DNA of 64,000 bases, taken from contig CAMDFX010000013.1 of assembly GCA_945897805.1 (NCBI GenBank), positions 27,421 to 91,420 of the forward strand. Reading direction: 5' to 3'. Under the pieces are notes generated by a model. The model was given only the letters and a program-made list of their open reading frames with translations, did no database searches and had not been told where the DNA came from. Source of the stretch: Chryseobacterium gleum (GTDB lineage: Bacteria > Bacteroidota > Bacteroidia > Flavobacteriales_D > Crocinitomicaceae). The translations under genes were made by a program, and so were the position numbers. Positions 17,494-26,001 of this stretch are shown in pieces; position 1 is the first letter of the stretch, and the number at the start of each line of letters is the position of its first letter.

Positions 17494-19227
17494 ATGGGAG
17501 GAGGAAAAGAAACCCCTAGACAGAAGATGATCGGTATGATGTACTTGGTACTTACCGCTCTTCTAGCACTTAACGTATCAAAAGCAATTTTGGATGCATT
17601 CGTTGCTATTGAAGCCAATACACAAAAGTCTTCAATTACGCATTTGGACAGAGGAAATACTGCAAAGTCTGATCTTAAAGGTGAATTAGCTGACAAATCT
17701 AATCCGGAAAAGATAGCAAAGGTTAAATACTACCTTGGTATCATTGATCAAATCGATAAAGAAACAGCAAAAAGAGTCGAGGAAATTGATGGCTTAAAAA
17801 TGCTGTTATTAGAGAAAAGTGGAGAGGATGTAACAAAGGTTGCTGACAAAGACAAAGAAGCAATCGTTTGGAAGCCTTATAGCAAGAAGGATCCTTTAAC
17901 ACCAGCTAAATTATGGCTGCAAGCTGTACAAGCTAAAGATGGGTACGATGTACCTATGGAAGTTATGATTGGTGAGGAGTTGACAAGCCCGAAAGGAAAA
18001 GGACTGGATTTGTGGAAGAGTTACAACGAATTTCGTTTGAAAATCACCAGTTTACTGGGTTCTTACAAAGTTGGAGGTAAAACTTACACTTTTAAGCCTA
18101 CAGCGATTAATGAGTTCAAGGAAGATAATCTTGTGCTTGGTAAAGCGGTTGATAAGATGATTGCTAAAAATAAAATTAACGTCAATGATGATGGTGAAGT
18201 TTTGAAACAATTATACATGGAGTTGACCAAGCCTCAAACTGTTGAGATGGAAGAAGGTCCAGCTCATTGGATTGGAAAAACTTTTGATCACGCTCCATTG
18301 GTTGCTGCTATCGCTTCTTTGACAACGATGCAACAAGAGATTCTTTCTGCACGTGCTACTGCAATTGCACATATCAAGTCAAGAGTTAGTACAGGTGAAT
18401 ATTCATTCAACAAAGTAGTCGCTTTGGCGTATGGTCCTGCTTTAGCTAACTCCGGAGACGAGGTAGAATTGAAAGTTATGATGGCTGCCTTTGATTCTGA
18501 TAATCAACCAGAAGTTACTGGTCCTGGTGCTATTACTGTAGCAGACGGTCAAGGTACTATTAAACTGAAAGTTTCAGGAGGAAATGAAATGAAAGTTTCA
18601 GGTACTGTCGCAATCAAGAAAAAATCAGGTTCTACTAAGTCAGAACCATGGTCGCACACTATCAAAATTATGAAACCAGAAGGAACTGTAACTTTACCAG
18701 AAATGAACGTTCTGTATAGAGGTTACAAAAATGTAGTAACAGGTGTTGCTTCAGGTTATGACCAAACTGTATTAACTGGTACGACAAATGTTAGCTTGTC
18801 TAAGTCTGGTGCTACTTGGATCGGTTCACCTGGTGCAGGAACAACGGCTATAATTACTGTTTCGGGTAAAAGTTCCATAACAAACAAAACTGTTTCATTA
18901 GGTAAATTTGAATTCCGTGTGAAAGCATTACCAAAACCATCAATTTTTGTTGGTGCTACTGCAAGTGGAGGAAAAATAAGCACAAATCCTGGGGGATTGA
19001 ATGCGGGTTATCCGCCGGAAATTCCATTGAAAGCACAGTTTTCTGTCTTAGATTGGGAAGCTTCTGTAACAGGAATTATGGGTAAGAAAAAAGGTCAAGG
19101 TTCTTCTTTACAAGGAATCGGGTCATTGTTAGGGCAAGCAAAACCAGGTTCAATGGTTATCATTGAAGCAGGTGTAAGAGGTCCTGATGGAAAAGTAAAC
19201 AGAATTTACGAAACATTTAAATTGTAA
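17494..19227 (+). CDS. gldM: T9SS/gliding motility motor protein GldM
   Basis: The 577-aa partner of GldL has a single N-terminal transmembrane helix after GGGKETPRQKMIGMMYLV (LTALLALNVSKAILDAF). A large periplasmic part built of successive beta-sandwich domains follows, spanning the envelope towards the GldK/GldN ring. Recognisable segments include VNVDDG-type linkers and the conserved MNVLYRGYKNVV motif that opens the third periplasmic domain. GldM rotates with GldL to energise secretion and gliding. It is preceded by GldL and followed by GldN. Confidence 0.97.
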   Translation: MGGGKETPRQKMIGMMYLVLTALLALNVSKAILDAFVAIEANTQKSSITHLDRGNTAKSDLKGELADKSNPEKIAKVKYYLGIIDQIDKETAKRVEEIDGLKMLLLEKSGEDVTKVADKDKEAIVWKPYSKKDPLTPAKLWLQAVQAKDGYDVPMEVMIGEELTSPKGKGLDLWKSYNEFRLKITSLLGSYKVGGKTYTFKPTAINEFKEDNLVLGKAVDKMIAKNKINVNDDGEVLKQLYMELTKPQTVEMEEGPAHWIGKTFDHAPLVAAIASLTTMQQEILSARATAIAHIKSRVSTGEYSFNKVVALAYGPALANSGDEVELKVMMAAFDSDNQPEVTGPGAITVADGQGTIKLKVSGGNEMKVSGTVAIKKKSGSTKSEPWSHTIKIMKPEGTVTLPEMNVLYRGYKNVVTGVASGYDQTVLTGTTNVSLSKSGATWIGSPGAGTTAIITVSGKSSITNKTVSLGKFEFRVKALPKPSIFVGATASGGKISTNPGGLNAGYPPEIPLKAQFSVLDWEASVTGIMGKKKGQGSSLQGIGSLLGQAKPGSMVIIEAGVRGPDGKVNRIYETFKL

Positions 19228-19311
19228 TTTCGTTTACTACAAGAATTAATTTATTGTCAGATTTGGAGATCCGTTTTGAAAAATTTGTTAGTGAAATTAG
19301 AGTTAAAAATT

Positions 19312-20328
19312 ATGAGAAGTTTAATCGCAAGTGTGGGTATTTTGGCAACGAGCTTTGCAAGCTACGCACAACCAGACGTGAATGGTGGTCCAATAAATGT
19401 GCCTGTTGAAGGTGTTATTGACGGGATTGTAATTCAAGAACACATTCCAACCAAAAAAATGATTCCTTACGAACATGTTCGTGAAGCGGACATGATTTGG
19501 AGTAAACGTGTTTGGAGATCAATAGACATGCGTGAGAAAATGAATCACACACTTTATTTTCCTTTTGATGAATTTTCTCCAGACGGAACAACATGGACAA
19601 GAAACTCTTCTCGTTGGAGTCTTTGGACAGTGATTAGAACAAACATTATCAATGCAAATGTTCAAGTTTACTATCCCTTTAATCCAGTGCAACAAGCTTC
19701 TGTAGATGGCGATCAATTCAAATATCCAGTAGCTGTGCAACCAGGAAAAAACTTCTATTCAGATTCATTGTATGCTAAAAGTCTAGTTGAATTTCAAGTG
19801 CTAGGTGCTGAAGAAGAAGGAGCTTTGATTCCAATTCCAAGCAGAATCCCGCCTTATGAAGATTCAGTTATTTCAATGCCTAATGGAGATTTGTTAGTTC
19901 AATATGAGCCAAGAAAGGTAATTTGGGTTACTTCAAAGGACATCGTGCAATATCGATTGAAAGAAGATTGGTTTTTTGACAAAGAGCGTTCTGTGCTTGA
20001 TGTTAGAGTTTTGGGAATTGCACCTGTAGTTTACAAAAAGAATTCAACAGGACAAATTGAAGGCATGAGAGAATTGTTTTGGCTTTATTTCCCGCAATGT
20101 CGTTTCGCATTCAATAATTATTTTGTGTACAATCCAAAAAATGATGCACAATGGATGAGTTTTGACGATTTATTTTGGAAAAGACAATTTGCTAGTACTA
20201 TTTACAAACAAAGTAATGTATTTGATCGTAAGATTGAAACATACAGAGCCGGGGTTGACGCTTTGATGGAATCAGATAAGATTACTGAAGAGATTAGAAC
20301 TTTAGAGCACGATGTTTGGCATTTCTAG
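19312..20328 (+). CDS. gldN: T9SS/gliding motility protein GldN
   Basis: Periplasmic ring component that pairs with GldK; 338 aa from the ATG at 19312. That start gives a clean signal peptide (RSLIASVGILATSFASYAQ); an in-frame TTG at 19276 would add 12 charged residues and was rejected. Conserved features are READMIWSKRVWRSIDMREK and FDDLFWKRQFASTIYKQSN near the C-terminus. It is the last gene of the operon and is followed 24 bp later by a 12-bp-stem terminator. Confidence 0.96.
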   Translation: MRSLIASVGILATSFASYAQPDVNGGPINVPVEGVIDGIVIQEHIPTKKMIPYEHVREADMIWSKRVWRSIDMREKMNHTLYFPFDEFSPDGTTWTRNSSRWSLWTVIRTNIINANVQVYYPFNPVQQASVDGDQFKYPVAVQPGKNFYSDSLYAKSLVEFQVLGAEEEGALIPIPSRIPPYEDSVISMPNGDLLVQYEPRKVIWVTSKDIVQYRLKEDWFFDKERSVLDVRVLGIAPVVYKKNSTGQIEGMRELFWLYFPQCRFAFNNYFVYNPKNDAQWMSFDDLFWKRQFASTIYKQSNVFDRKIETYRAGVDALMESDKITEEIRTLEHDVWHF

Positions 20329-20350
20329 TGCATTGTTAAAATCATATTTT

Positions 20351-20382
20351 AAAGTCCTCACAGTTATGTGAGGACTTTTTTT
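20351..20382 (+). terminator. Strong rho-independent terminator after gldN
   Basis: AAAGTCCTCACA (20351-20362), loop GTTA, TGTGAGGACTTT (20367-20378), then a T-run. The stem is perfect over 12 bp and closes the porP/sprF-gldKLMN operon. Confidence 0.93.
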
Positions 20383-20442
20383 GTGCTAGAAAATTTAATG
20401 ATTTAGAAATTTATCAACTAGACATTATTTGATTTAAATATG

Positions 20443-20632
20443 TAGCCCCTTAATATGCTGGTATATTTAAATAAAAAGAAATCTATTTCTGTATCGGGGG
20501 CTGTTGGAATGAATGTTTACGGTTGAATAAAAACTTACTTAAAAGAACAAGAGCTCTAGACGGGCGTCCAAAGCTCTTGCTACACTAATCAACCTAACCT
20601 ACTACTACTAGTACAAATGTAATTGTTTTTTT
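20443..20632 (+). ncRNA. Possible structured RNA or long leader before the orphan response regulator
   Basis: This part of the 520-bp gap between gldN and the response regulator has no credible reading frame but several pairings. AGCCCC (20444-20449) can pair with GGGGCT (20497-20502) around two small hairpins. CAAGAGCT (20548-20555) pairs with AGCTCTTG (20572-20579) around an inner GAC/GTC. The pyrimidine-rich block AACCTAACCTACTACTACTA follows, and an eight-T run ends the segment. GC content rises locally above its AT-rich surroundings. No RNA family is identified; it could equally be untranslated leader. Confidence 0.3.
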
Positions 20633-20851
20633 TACAATAAGGGCATTTTATTTGATTATTTTCATTTTTTTTGGATAATGTTAGCAATTCATTTTTTGAA
20701 GAATAAATTATCTGATGATTATTGTGTCTTTTTTACACTAAGACTTGTTATTTTAGAAATATTGTTTGCTTATTTTTTTGTATTTCAAATTACGATATTA
20801 ATCAGTAAATTCGTAAATTAATTAAGGTTTTATTAATTTTAAATTAAATCC

Positions 20852-21529
20852 ATGAGTTCAATATTAATCGTAGATGACGAAATTGATATTTTAGAAATAT
20901 TAAAATACAATTTAATGAAGGAAGGATTTTCAGTGGAAGTTGCTACTAATGGATTAGATGGAATTGAAATAGCAAAAACTTTCAAACCTGATTTGATAAT
21001 TTTGGATGTCATGATGCCACAGATGGATGGTGTCGAAGTTTGTGAAGCGCTCCGAAAACTTCCAGGATTTGAATCTACATTAATTTGCTTTTTGACTGCG
21101 AGAGGCGAAGATTATAGTCAAATTGCTGGTTTGGATGCCGGGGCCGATGATTATATTTCAAAGCCCGTTAAACCGCGTGTATTGATAAGTAGAATAAATG
21201 CCATTTTAAGACGAAAGTTTTCTCCCGCATTGGCCGAAGATGAAATAATACAAGATTTGGTCATCAATAGAGAGAAATATTTGGTTTACAAAAATGGTGA
21301 GCCATTGCATTTACCTAAAAAAGAGTTTGAATTACTAGCATTATTAGCTTCTAGACCAGATATTGTTTTTGAACGAGATCAAATTTTAGAAAAAGTTTGG
21401 GGTTCCGATATTGTTGTTGGAGACAGAACAATTGATGTGCATGTAAGAAAATTAAGGGAAAAAATAGGGGATAACTATATTAAAACCGTAAAAGGTATCG
21501 GATATAAGTTTGAATCTTCCCGCAAATAA
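20852..21529 (+). CDS. OmpR/PhoB-type response regulator (orphan)
   Basis: A 225-aa two-component regulator. The receiver domain has acidic residues D8/D9, phospho-acceptor Asp52 (ILDVMMP), a Thr in FLTARGEDYSQ and Lys104 (YISKPVKPR). The C-terminal winged helix shows LPKKEFELLALLASRP and GDRTIDVHVRKLREKIG, typical of PhoB/OmpR. No kinase gene is adjacent. It closely resembles the regulator at 25.3 kb (same SKP-x-PR and KKEFELL segments), indicating duplication. Lying directly before the PhoU-like and PiT phosphate genes, it probably responds to phosphate; that is inference from position. Confidence 0.93.
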   Translation: MSSILIVDDEIDILEILKYNLMKEGFSVEVATNGLDGIEIAKTFKPDLIILDVMMPQMDGVEVCEALRKLPGFESTLICFLTARGEDYSQIAGLDAGADDYISKPVKPRVLISRINAILRRKFSPALAEDEIIQDLVINREKYLVYKNGEPLHLPKKEFELLALLASRPDIVFERDQILEKVWGSDIVVGDRTIDVHVRKLREKIGDNYIKTVKGIGYKFESSRK

Positions 21530-21740
21530 TTAAAGGCATTATTTTTATTTGTCAAAACATACTTTCTCAAAATTTTCTTTTGAATCAATTCTGTTAATGC
21601 AGTGGTAACATAGGGAATTTATATTATTTATAAGATGCTTTATACTAACACTTTGTCTAATTGAATGAATTTTGTGAATCATTAAAATTATTATTACGTT
21701 AACATTTGTGTTTCCGTAAATAATCTCTAAAAAATCCACA

Positions 21741-21748
21741 TACTTTTG
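21741..21748 (+). promoter_or_regulatory. Candidate -7 element (TACTTTTG) of the DUF47-PiT operon
   Basis: Perfect match to TAnnTTTG, 19 bp before the ATG. No TTG/TTTG lies at the usual 19-21 bp upstream, which would be expected of an activator-dependent promoter. PhoB-type activation is plausible but not shown. Confidence 0.35.
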
Positions 21749-21767
21749 CCAAACAATAAACAATAAA

Positions 21768-22409
21768 ATGGCGAATATTTTAAATTTCTTTCTCCCTAAA
21801 GATAGAGTGTTTTACACACTTTTTGAAACTGCAAGTTCAAACCTGGAATCCATAGCTGGCAAACTTGTTTTAGTAGTAAACGAAGCAGATTTTAACAAAA
21901 GAGCTGCCATTATTTTGGAAATGGAAGATTTGGAGCATCAAAACGATGAATTAACCCACCAGATTTTTGTCGAGTTGGGAAAAAATTTCATTACACCCTT
22001 TGATAGAGAAGATATTCACAGTTTAGCGACTGCTTTGGATGATATCTGTGATTACATTTATTCATCAGCTAAAAAGATTAATTTTTATAAAGTTGATCCA
22101 TTTGATCAAGGAATTCAAAAAATGGCAGATGTAATTTATGACGCTGTTTTGGCTGTAAATAGCGCTGTTAGCGAATTGAGAAATTTGAAAAACACGCAAA
22201 AAATTGTTGAATGTGTCATCCGAATTAATTCAGCAGAAAATCAAGCAGATGATATATTCGATATGAGTATCGAACGTTTATTTGATTCAGAGCCTGATGC
22301 AAAGCAACTAATTAAGAAAAGAGAAATTTATCAAATCATGGAAGTTGCAACGGACAAATGTGAAGATGCAGGAAACGTGATTGAATCTATAGTTGTTAAA
22401 TACGCGTAG
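21768..22409 (+). CDS. DUF47 family PhoU-like protein, PiT accessory
   Basis: A 213-aa all-helical cytoplasmic protein of the PhoU-related DUF47 (PF01865) family: FYTLFETASSNLESIAGKL at the N-terminus, then helices with EDLEHQNDELTHQIF and FDREDIHSLATALDDICDYI, which are conserved acidic/His positions that bind metal in PhoU-like folds. DUF47 proteins are almost always encoded beside a PiT transporter and are thought to gate or regulate it. Here the PiT gene begins 30 bp downstream. Confidence 0.93.
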   Translation: MANILNFFLPKDRVFYTLFETASSNLESIAGKLVLVVNEADFNKRAAIILEMEDLEHQNDELTHQIFVELGKNFITPFDREDIHSLATALDDICDYIYSSAKKINFYKVDPFDQGIQKMADVIYDAVLAVNSAVSELRNLKNTQKIVECVIRINSAENQADDIFDMSIERLFDSEPDAKQLIKKREIYQIMEVATDKCEDAGNVIESIVVKYA

Positions 22410-22439
22410 GTATTTACTTTAACCATCAAACAAGAAACT

Positions 22440-23906
22440 ATGTTTACATTATTAATCATTGTGATTGTTATTGCCTTATTGTTCGATTTGGTCAATGGTT
22501 TTCACGATGCGGCAAACTCAATAGCAACAGTTGTTTCTACAAAAGTTCTTTCTCCTTTTCAGGCTGTAATTTGGGCTGCATGTTTCAATATCATTGCTTT
22601 CTGGGTCTTCGATATGAGTGTGGGAAATACGGTTGCAAAGACCGTAGATAATAGCGCGATTGATCTTTGGGTTATTTTGGCGGGATTAATTGCTGCAACT
22701 TTTTGGAACTTGTTGACTTGGAGACTTGGATTACCCTCAAGCTCTTCGCATACTTTGATAGGTGGTTTTGCTGGTGCAGCCGTTGCCCATGGTGGTTTTG
22801 GTGTTATTGCTACTGGTGAAATTTTGAAAGTTATTTTATTTATTTTCCTTGCGCCTTTTATTGGCGGAATTATCGCATTTGTGATTGCACTTGTTACCAT
22901 CAGCAGGTCTTATGCAAAAAAAATATTTTGGATATTATTGCTTTCGGCGATTACAATTTATTTGATGATGTATATGATTGATTACATGGATATGAAACCA
23001 ATCATGATGTATATTGTAATAGGTATGCTAATCCTTTTTGTCTTAACTTACACTTGGTACCAATTATTTCATGGCAACAAACAGTCTGCTATGAAAGAAT
23101 CAAACATGTATAAAAAATTACAATTACTTTCCTCAGCTGCCTTTTCTTTAGGCCATGGTGGTGCTGATTCTCAAAAAGTAATGGGTATTATTTGTGCAGC
23201 TTTGATGGTTTATGGAAATATGGCCAGAGATGGAAAAGTGGAAGGCGATATTCCGAAATATTTGCGAATCTCTGAAATGATGCAAATCGAGTATCACAGT
23301 GAAGACGGTCATAAGCAAAAATTTAAGCCCGAATATCTTGTAACGGATAACTTGCATGAAGAGGGAGATCATTTACATATTTACACAAAAGGCGATTCTA
23401 TTTTTGATGCAAATTCAAAAGAAGTAATTTTTGTGAAAGATAAATTAAACAAAAAATACAAATATGCTTCTTTGTTTGATGATCATATTAATAAAGAAAG
23501 TCCAACTTTATTAGCGGATCATACTATAAAAACCAAGGTGAAATCTGAGACAATGCCATTTTGGATTTCTTTTGGCTGCTATTTGATGATTGGCTTGGGA
23601 ACTTTAATGGGAGGTTGGAAAATTGTGAAAACAATGGGAACGAAAATCACGAAAGTGACACCTTTAGAAGGTGTTTGTGCTGAAACTGCGGGTGCTTTGA
23701 CTTTATTCACCGTTTCACAATTAGGAATTCCCGTTTCAACAACGCACACAATCACGGGCTCAATTATTGGTGTTGGTGCGATTAGAAGGCTAAGTGCAGT
23801 TAGATGGGGTGTAACTATTAACCTTTTGTGGGCATGGATTTTAACAATTCCTGTCAGTGCATTATTGGCTGCCGGAATTTACTATTTCATCCTGCTTTTT
23901 AAATAA
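22440..23906 (+). CDS. pit: PiT family inorganic phosphate transporter
   Basis: An inner-membrane low-affinity phosphate:cation symporter of 488 aa. The PiT duplication is visible: VNGFHDAANSIATVVSTK near residue 20 and GLPSSSSHTLIGG in the first half, and the matching CAETAGALTLFTVS and GIPVSTTHTITGSIIG in the second half. A soluble insert of about 100 residues lies in the middle (from about 240, DGKVEGDIPKYLRIS to DHIKTK-like segments), as in many Bacteroidota homologues. It is co-transcribed with the DUF47 gene and followed by a terminator. Confidence 0.95.
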   Translation: MFTLLIIVIVIALLFDLVNGFHDAANSIATVVSTKVLSPFQAVIWAACFNIIAFWVFDMSVGNTVAKTVDNSAIDLWVILAGLIAATFWNLLTWRLGLPSSSSHTLIGGFAGAAVAHGGFGVIATGEILKVILFIFLAPFIGGIIAFVIALVTISRSYAKKIFWILLLSAITIYLMMYMIDYMDMKPIMMYIVIGMLILFVLTYTWYQLFHGNKQSAMKESNMYKKLQLLSSAAFSLGHGGADSQKVMGIICAALMVYGNMARDGKVEGDIPKYLRISEMMQIEYHSEDGHKQKFKPEYLVTDNLHEEGDHLHIYTKGDSIFDANSKEVIFVKDKLNKKYKYASLFDDHINKESPTLLADHTIKTKVKSETMPFWISFGCYLMIGLGTLMGGWKIVKTMGTKITKVTPLEGVCAETAGALTLFTVSQLGIPVSTTHTITGSIIGVGAIRRLSAVRWGVTINLLWAWILTIPVSALLAAGIYYFILLFK

Positions 23907-23924
23907 GATATTCGTTTTTACTTG

Positions 23925-23958
23925 AAAGTCCTGGAATTCCTTTTCAGGACTTTTCTGT
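23925..23958 (+). terminator. Rho-independent terminator after pit
   Basis: AAAGTCCTG (23925-23933), 11-nt loop, CAGGACTTT (23945-23953), then a T-rich tail. Confidence 0.82.
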
Positions 23959-24084
23959 TTTGAATTGATTTGAAATCAACTTTAATATTTTTACTTTGCT
24001 AAAATAGAACTAGTTTATATTTTTAAGTCGAAATGTTTGTGTTCGGATTGTTTTCAATATCTTTAATCAACTAAATATTTAGCG

Positions 24085-24882
24085 GTGGACAATTACATTG
24101 AAATTAATAAAAAATCCTGGAATAGCAGGGTCGAAACACATGTTGCATCTGAATTCTATGACATGGAAAATTTTCTGAAGGGAAAAAATTCTTTGAAATC
24201 GATAGAATTAGATTTGTTGGGAGATTTGAAAGGGAAGAAAGTTTTGCATCTTCAATGTCATTTTGGTCAAGATTCAATTTCTTTAACAAGAATGGGTGCA
24301 GAGGTTGTGGGTATTGACTTATCTGATAAAGCAATTGATAAAGCTAGAGAAATTGCTCATAAGCTCAATGCAAATGCAAGATTTATACAAGCTGATATTT
24401 ATGATTTAAAGAATCATTTAAATGAAGAGTTTGACATCGTTTTTACCAGTTACGGGACCATCGGCTGGTTACCCGATATAAATCGCTGGGCAGACATTGT
24501 TTCTCACTTTCTGAAGCCAGGCGGTCAATTTGTTTTTGTTGAATTTCATCCCGTTGTTTGGATGTTTGATGATGCTTTTGAAAAGGTGGCTTACAATTAT
24601 TTTAATGTGGAAGCAATTATCGAAAATGAAACTGGTACTTATGCGGATAGAACTGCAAATATTGAACAATCATACATTATGTGGAACCATGATTTAGGTG
24701 AAGTTTTAACTGCTTTGATAGCCAGTGGTTTGGAAATAAAACAATTTCAAGAATTTGATTATTCACCCTATAATTGTTTTCAAGGAACAGAAAAAGTAGA
24801 GGAAGATAAATACGTTATCAAGCATTTAGGAAACCGAATTCCGATGGTTTATGCTTTGAGTGCTGTAAAAAGTAGAAATTAA
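24085..24882 (+). CDS. Class I SAM-dependent methyltransferase
   Basis: A 265-aa Rossmann-fold methyltransferase. Motif I reads VLHLQCHFGQDS (SAM-binding loop, about residues 54-65), followed by the acidic strand end VVGIDLS and the post-motif region ARFIQADIYDL. Motif IV-like FDIVFTSYGTIGWL and LKPGGQFVFVEFHP complete the fold. Translation begins at a GTG (24085): family members as I recall them begin close to (M)DNYIEINKKSWNSR, and no earlier ATG fits. The substrate is not predictable. Its 3' end meets a minus-strand gene remnant. Confidence 0.88.
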   Translation: MDNYIEINKKSWNSRVETHVASEFYDMENFLKGKNSLKSIELDLLGDLKGKKVLHLQCHFGQDSISLTRMGAEVVGIDLSDKAIDKAREIAHKLNANARFIQADIYDLKNHLNEEFDIVFTSYGTIGWLPDINRWADIVSHFLKPGGQFVFVEFHPVVWMFDDAFEKVAYNYFNVEAIIENETGTYADRTANIEQSYIMWNHDLGEVLTALIASGLEIKQFQEFDYSPYNCFQGTEKVEEDKYVIKHLGNRIPMVYALSAVKSRN

Positions 24883-25064
24883 CGCGCTATTTTTGAAGGA
24901 TTATATAATGTAAGTATATTATTTTTTTCATCTAGAACCTCAAACGTTCCAATCATATTATATTTAGTAAAATATTTTTGAAAGTCATTTCTAACATGAA
25001 TTGTAATATTTTGCAACTTTGTTTTATCTAGTAAAAGATGGGGAATTTTGTGTGTAAGGTGCTT
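24879..25064 (-). pseudogene. Probable remnant of a class D beta-lactamase (N-terminal part)
   Basis: Reading the minus strand gives 61 open codons with protein-like composition but no ATG at the front: ...NDFQKYFTKYNMIGTFEV, then LDEKNNILTLYNPSKIAR and a stop. This resembles the start of the mature region of class D (OXA-type) beta-lactamases, where a strand ending GTF.LYD precedes YNP.RA.... and the catalytic Ser-x-x-Lys segment. The reading frame breaks upstream (TAA at 25065-25067), and downstream it stops exactly at the methyltransferase 3' end, before the expected catalytic motif. I infer a decayed gene fragment; identity rests on a short match. Confidence 0.4.
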
Positions 25065-25110
25065 TTATACAATACTATAATAATATTAATGTTCAAAGTT
25101 AAAAATCAAT

Positions 25111-25134
25111 ATCGGTAAATCGCCATATTCCGAT
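25111..25134. repeat. Imperfect hairpin related to the element at 3131-3158
   Basis: ATCGG-TAAAT-CGCC-ATATT-CCGAT: 5-bp perfect outer arms, a partly paired inner part and a CGCC loop (GGCG on the minus strand). It shares the 14-mer CGGAATATGGCGAT with the 3.1-kb hairpin, in opposite orientation. It lies upstream of the PhoB-like gene. Confidence 0.55.
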
Positions 25135-25299
25135 TTTACTCCTTTTTAATAAAATACGAACTAAGTTCTTAGTAAGTTAATAAAAAAGAACTAAATCCTT
25201 AACACAAGGGTAAACTTGTGGTAAAACCCAATGAAAATCGAAGCTTTACTTTTGTGTTGTATGATAGCTTCAAATATAACAGCAGAAACAATTCAGCCT

Positions 25300-26001
25300 A
25301 TGCTAGGAAAAGTAAAAAGTGCTCAAACGATTTTATTAATTGACGATGAGCCAGATATTCTTGATTTTCTTCAATACAATTTAGAAAGAGAAGGTTATAA
25401 AGTTTACACGGCACAAAATGGATTAGAAGGTGTTGAAATGGTTCAGAAAGTTAGGCCTTCCTTGGTTTTGATTGACGTCATGATGCCAGTAATGGATGGA
25501 ATTGAAGCGTGTTTTACAATTAGAAATGATTCAAGTATTCAACAGCCAATTATTGCTTTCTTAACTTCTAGATCTGAAGATTATTCTCAAGTTGCTGGAT
25601 TTGAAGCAGGTGCTGATGATTATATTTCAAAGCCAATTCGTCCAAGATTATTGGTGAGTAAAGTTGAATCTCTTTTGAGAAGATCGCGAGGTGACGTTCA
25701 AAGCGAAAAAAATCTATCTGTGTCTGGAATTTTTGTCAATAGAGAAAAGTTTATTGTTGAAAAGAAAGACGAACAAATTCAATTACCTAAAAAAGAATTT
25801 GAATTACTTGAATTACTGTTGAGTAAGCCGGGAAAAGTTTTTACCAGAGATGAAATATTAAACCTCGTTTGGGGAAATGAAGCCATCGTTGGTGAACGTA
25901 CAATTGATGTTCATGTAAGAAAATTACGAGAAAAGCTGGGAGATGATTATATTCGCACTATAAAAGGTGTTGGATATACATTTGTAGACAGTGAAAAATA
26001 G
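25300..26001 (+). CDS. PhoB-type response regulator
   Basis: An OmpR-family response regulator with receiver (TILLIDDEPDILDF, phospho-Asp in VLIDVMMPVMDG, Lys in YISKPIRPR) and C-terminal winged helix (LPKKEFELLELLLSKPG, GERTIDVHVRKLREKLG). It overlaps the histidine kinase gene by 11 bp, so the two form a phosphate-type two-component pair. The start is uncertain. An ATG at 25231 is in frame and would add 23 residues (MKIEALLLCCMIASNITAE...) that look like a signal peptide, which makes no sense for a cytoplasmic regulator; I therefore prefer the ATG at 25300. Very similar to the orphan regulator at 20.85 kb. Confidence 0.9.
   Translation: MLGKVKSAQTILLIDDEPDILDFLQYNLEREGYKVYTAQNGLEGVEMVQKVRPSLVLIDVMMPVMDGIEACFTIRNDSSIQQPIIAFLTSRSEDYSQVAGFEAGADDYISKPIRPRLLVSKVESLLRRSRGDVQSEKNLSVSGIFVNREKFIVEKKDEQIQLPKKEFELLELLLSKPGKVFTRDEILNLVWGNEAIVGERTIDVHVRKLREKLGDDYIRTIKGVGYTFVDSEK

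Noticed and set aside
25231..25299. Signal peptide on the PhoB-like regulator as a real export signal
   Set aside because: Receiver plus winged-helix proteins act in the cytoplasm and an ATG directly before the domain is available.
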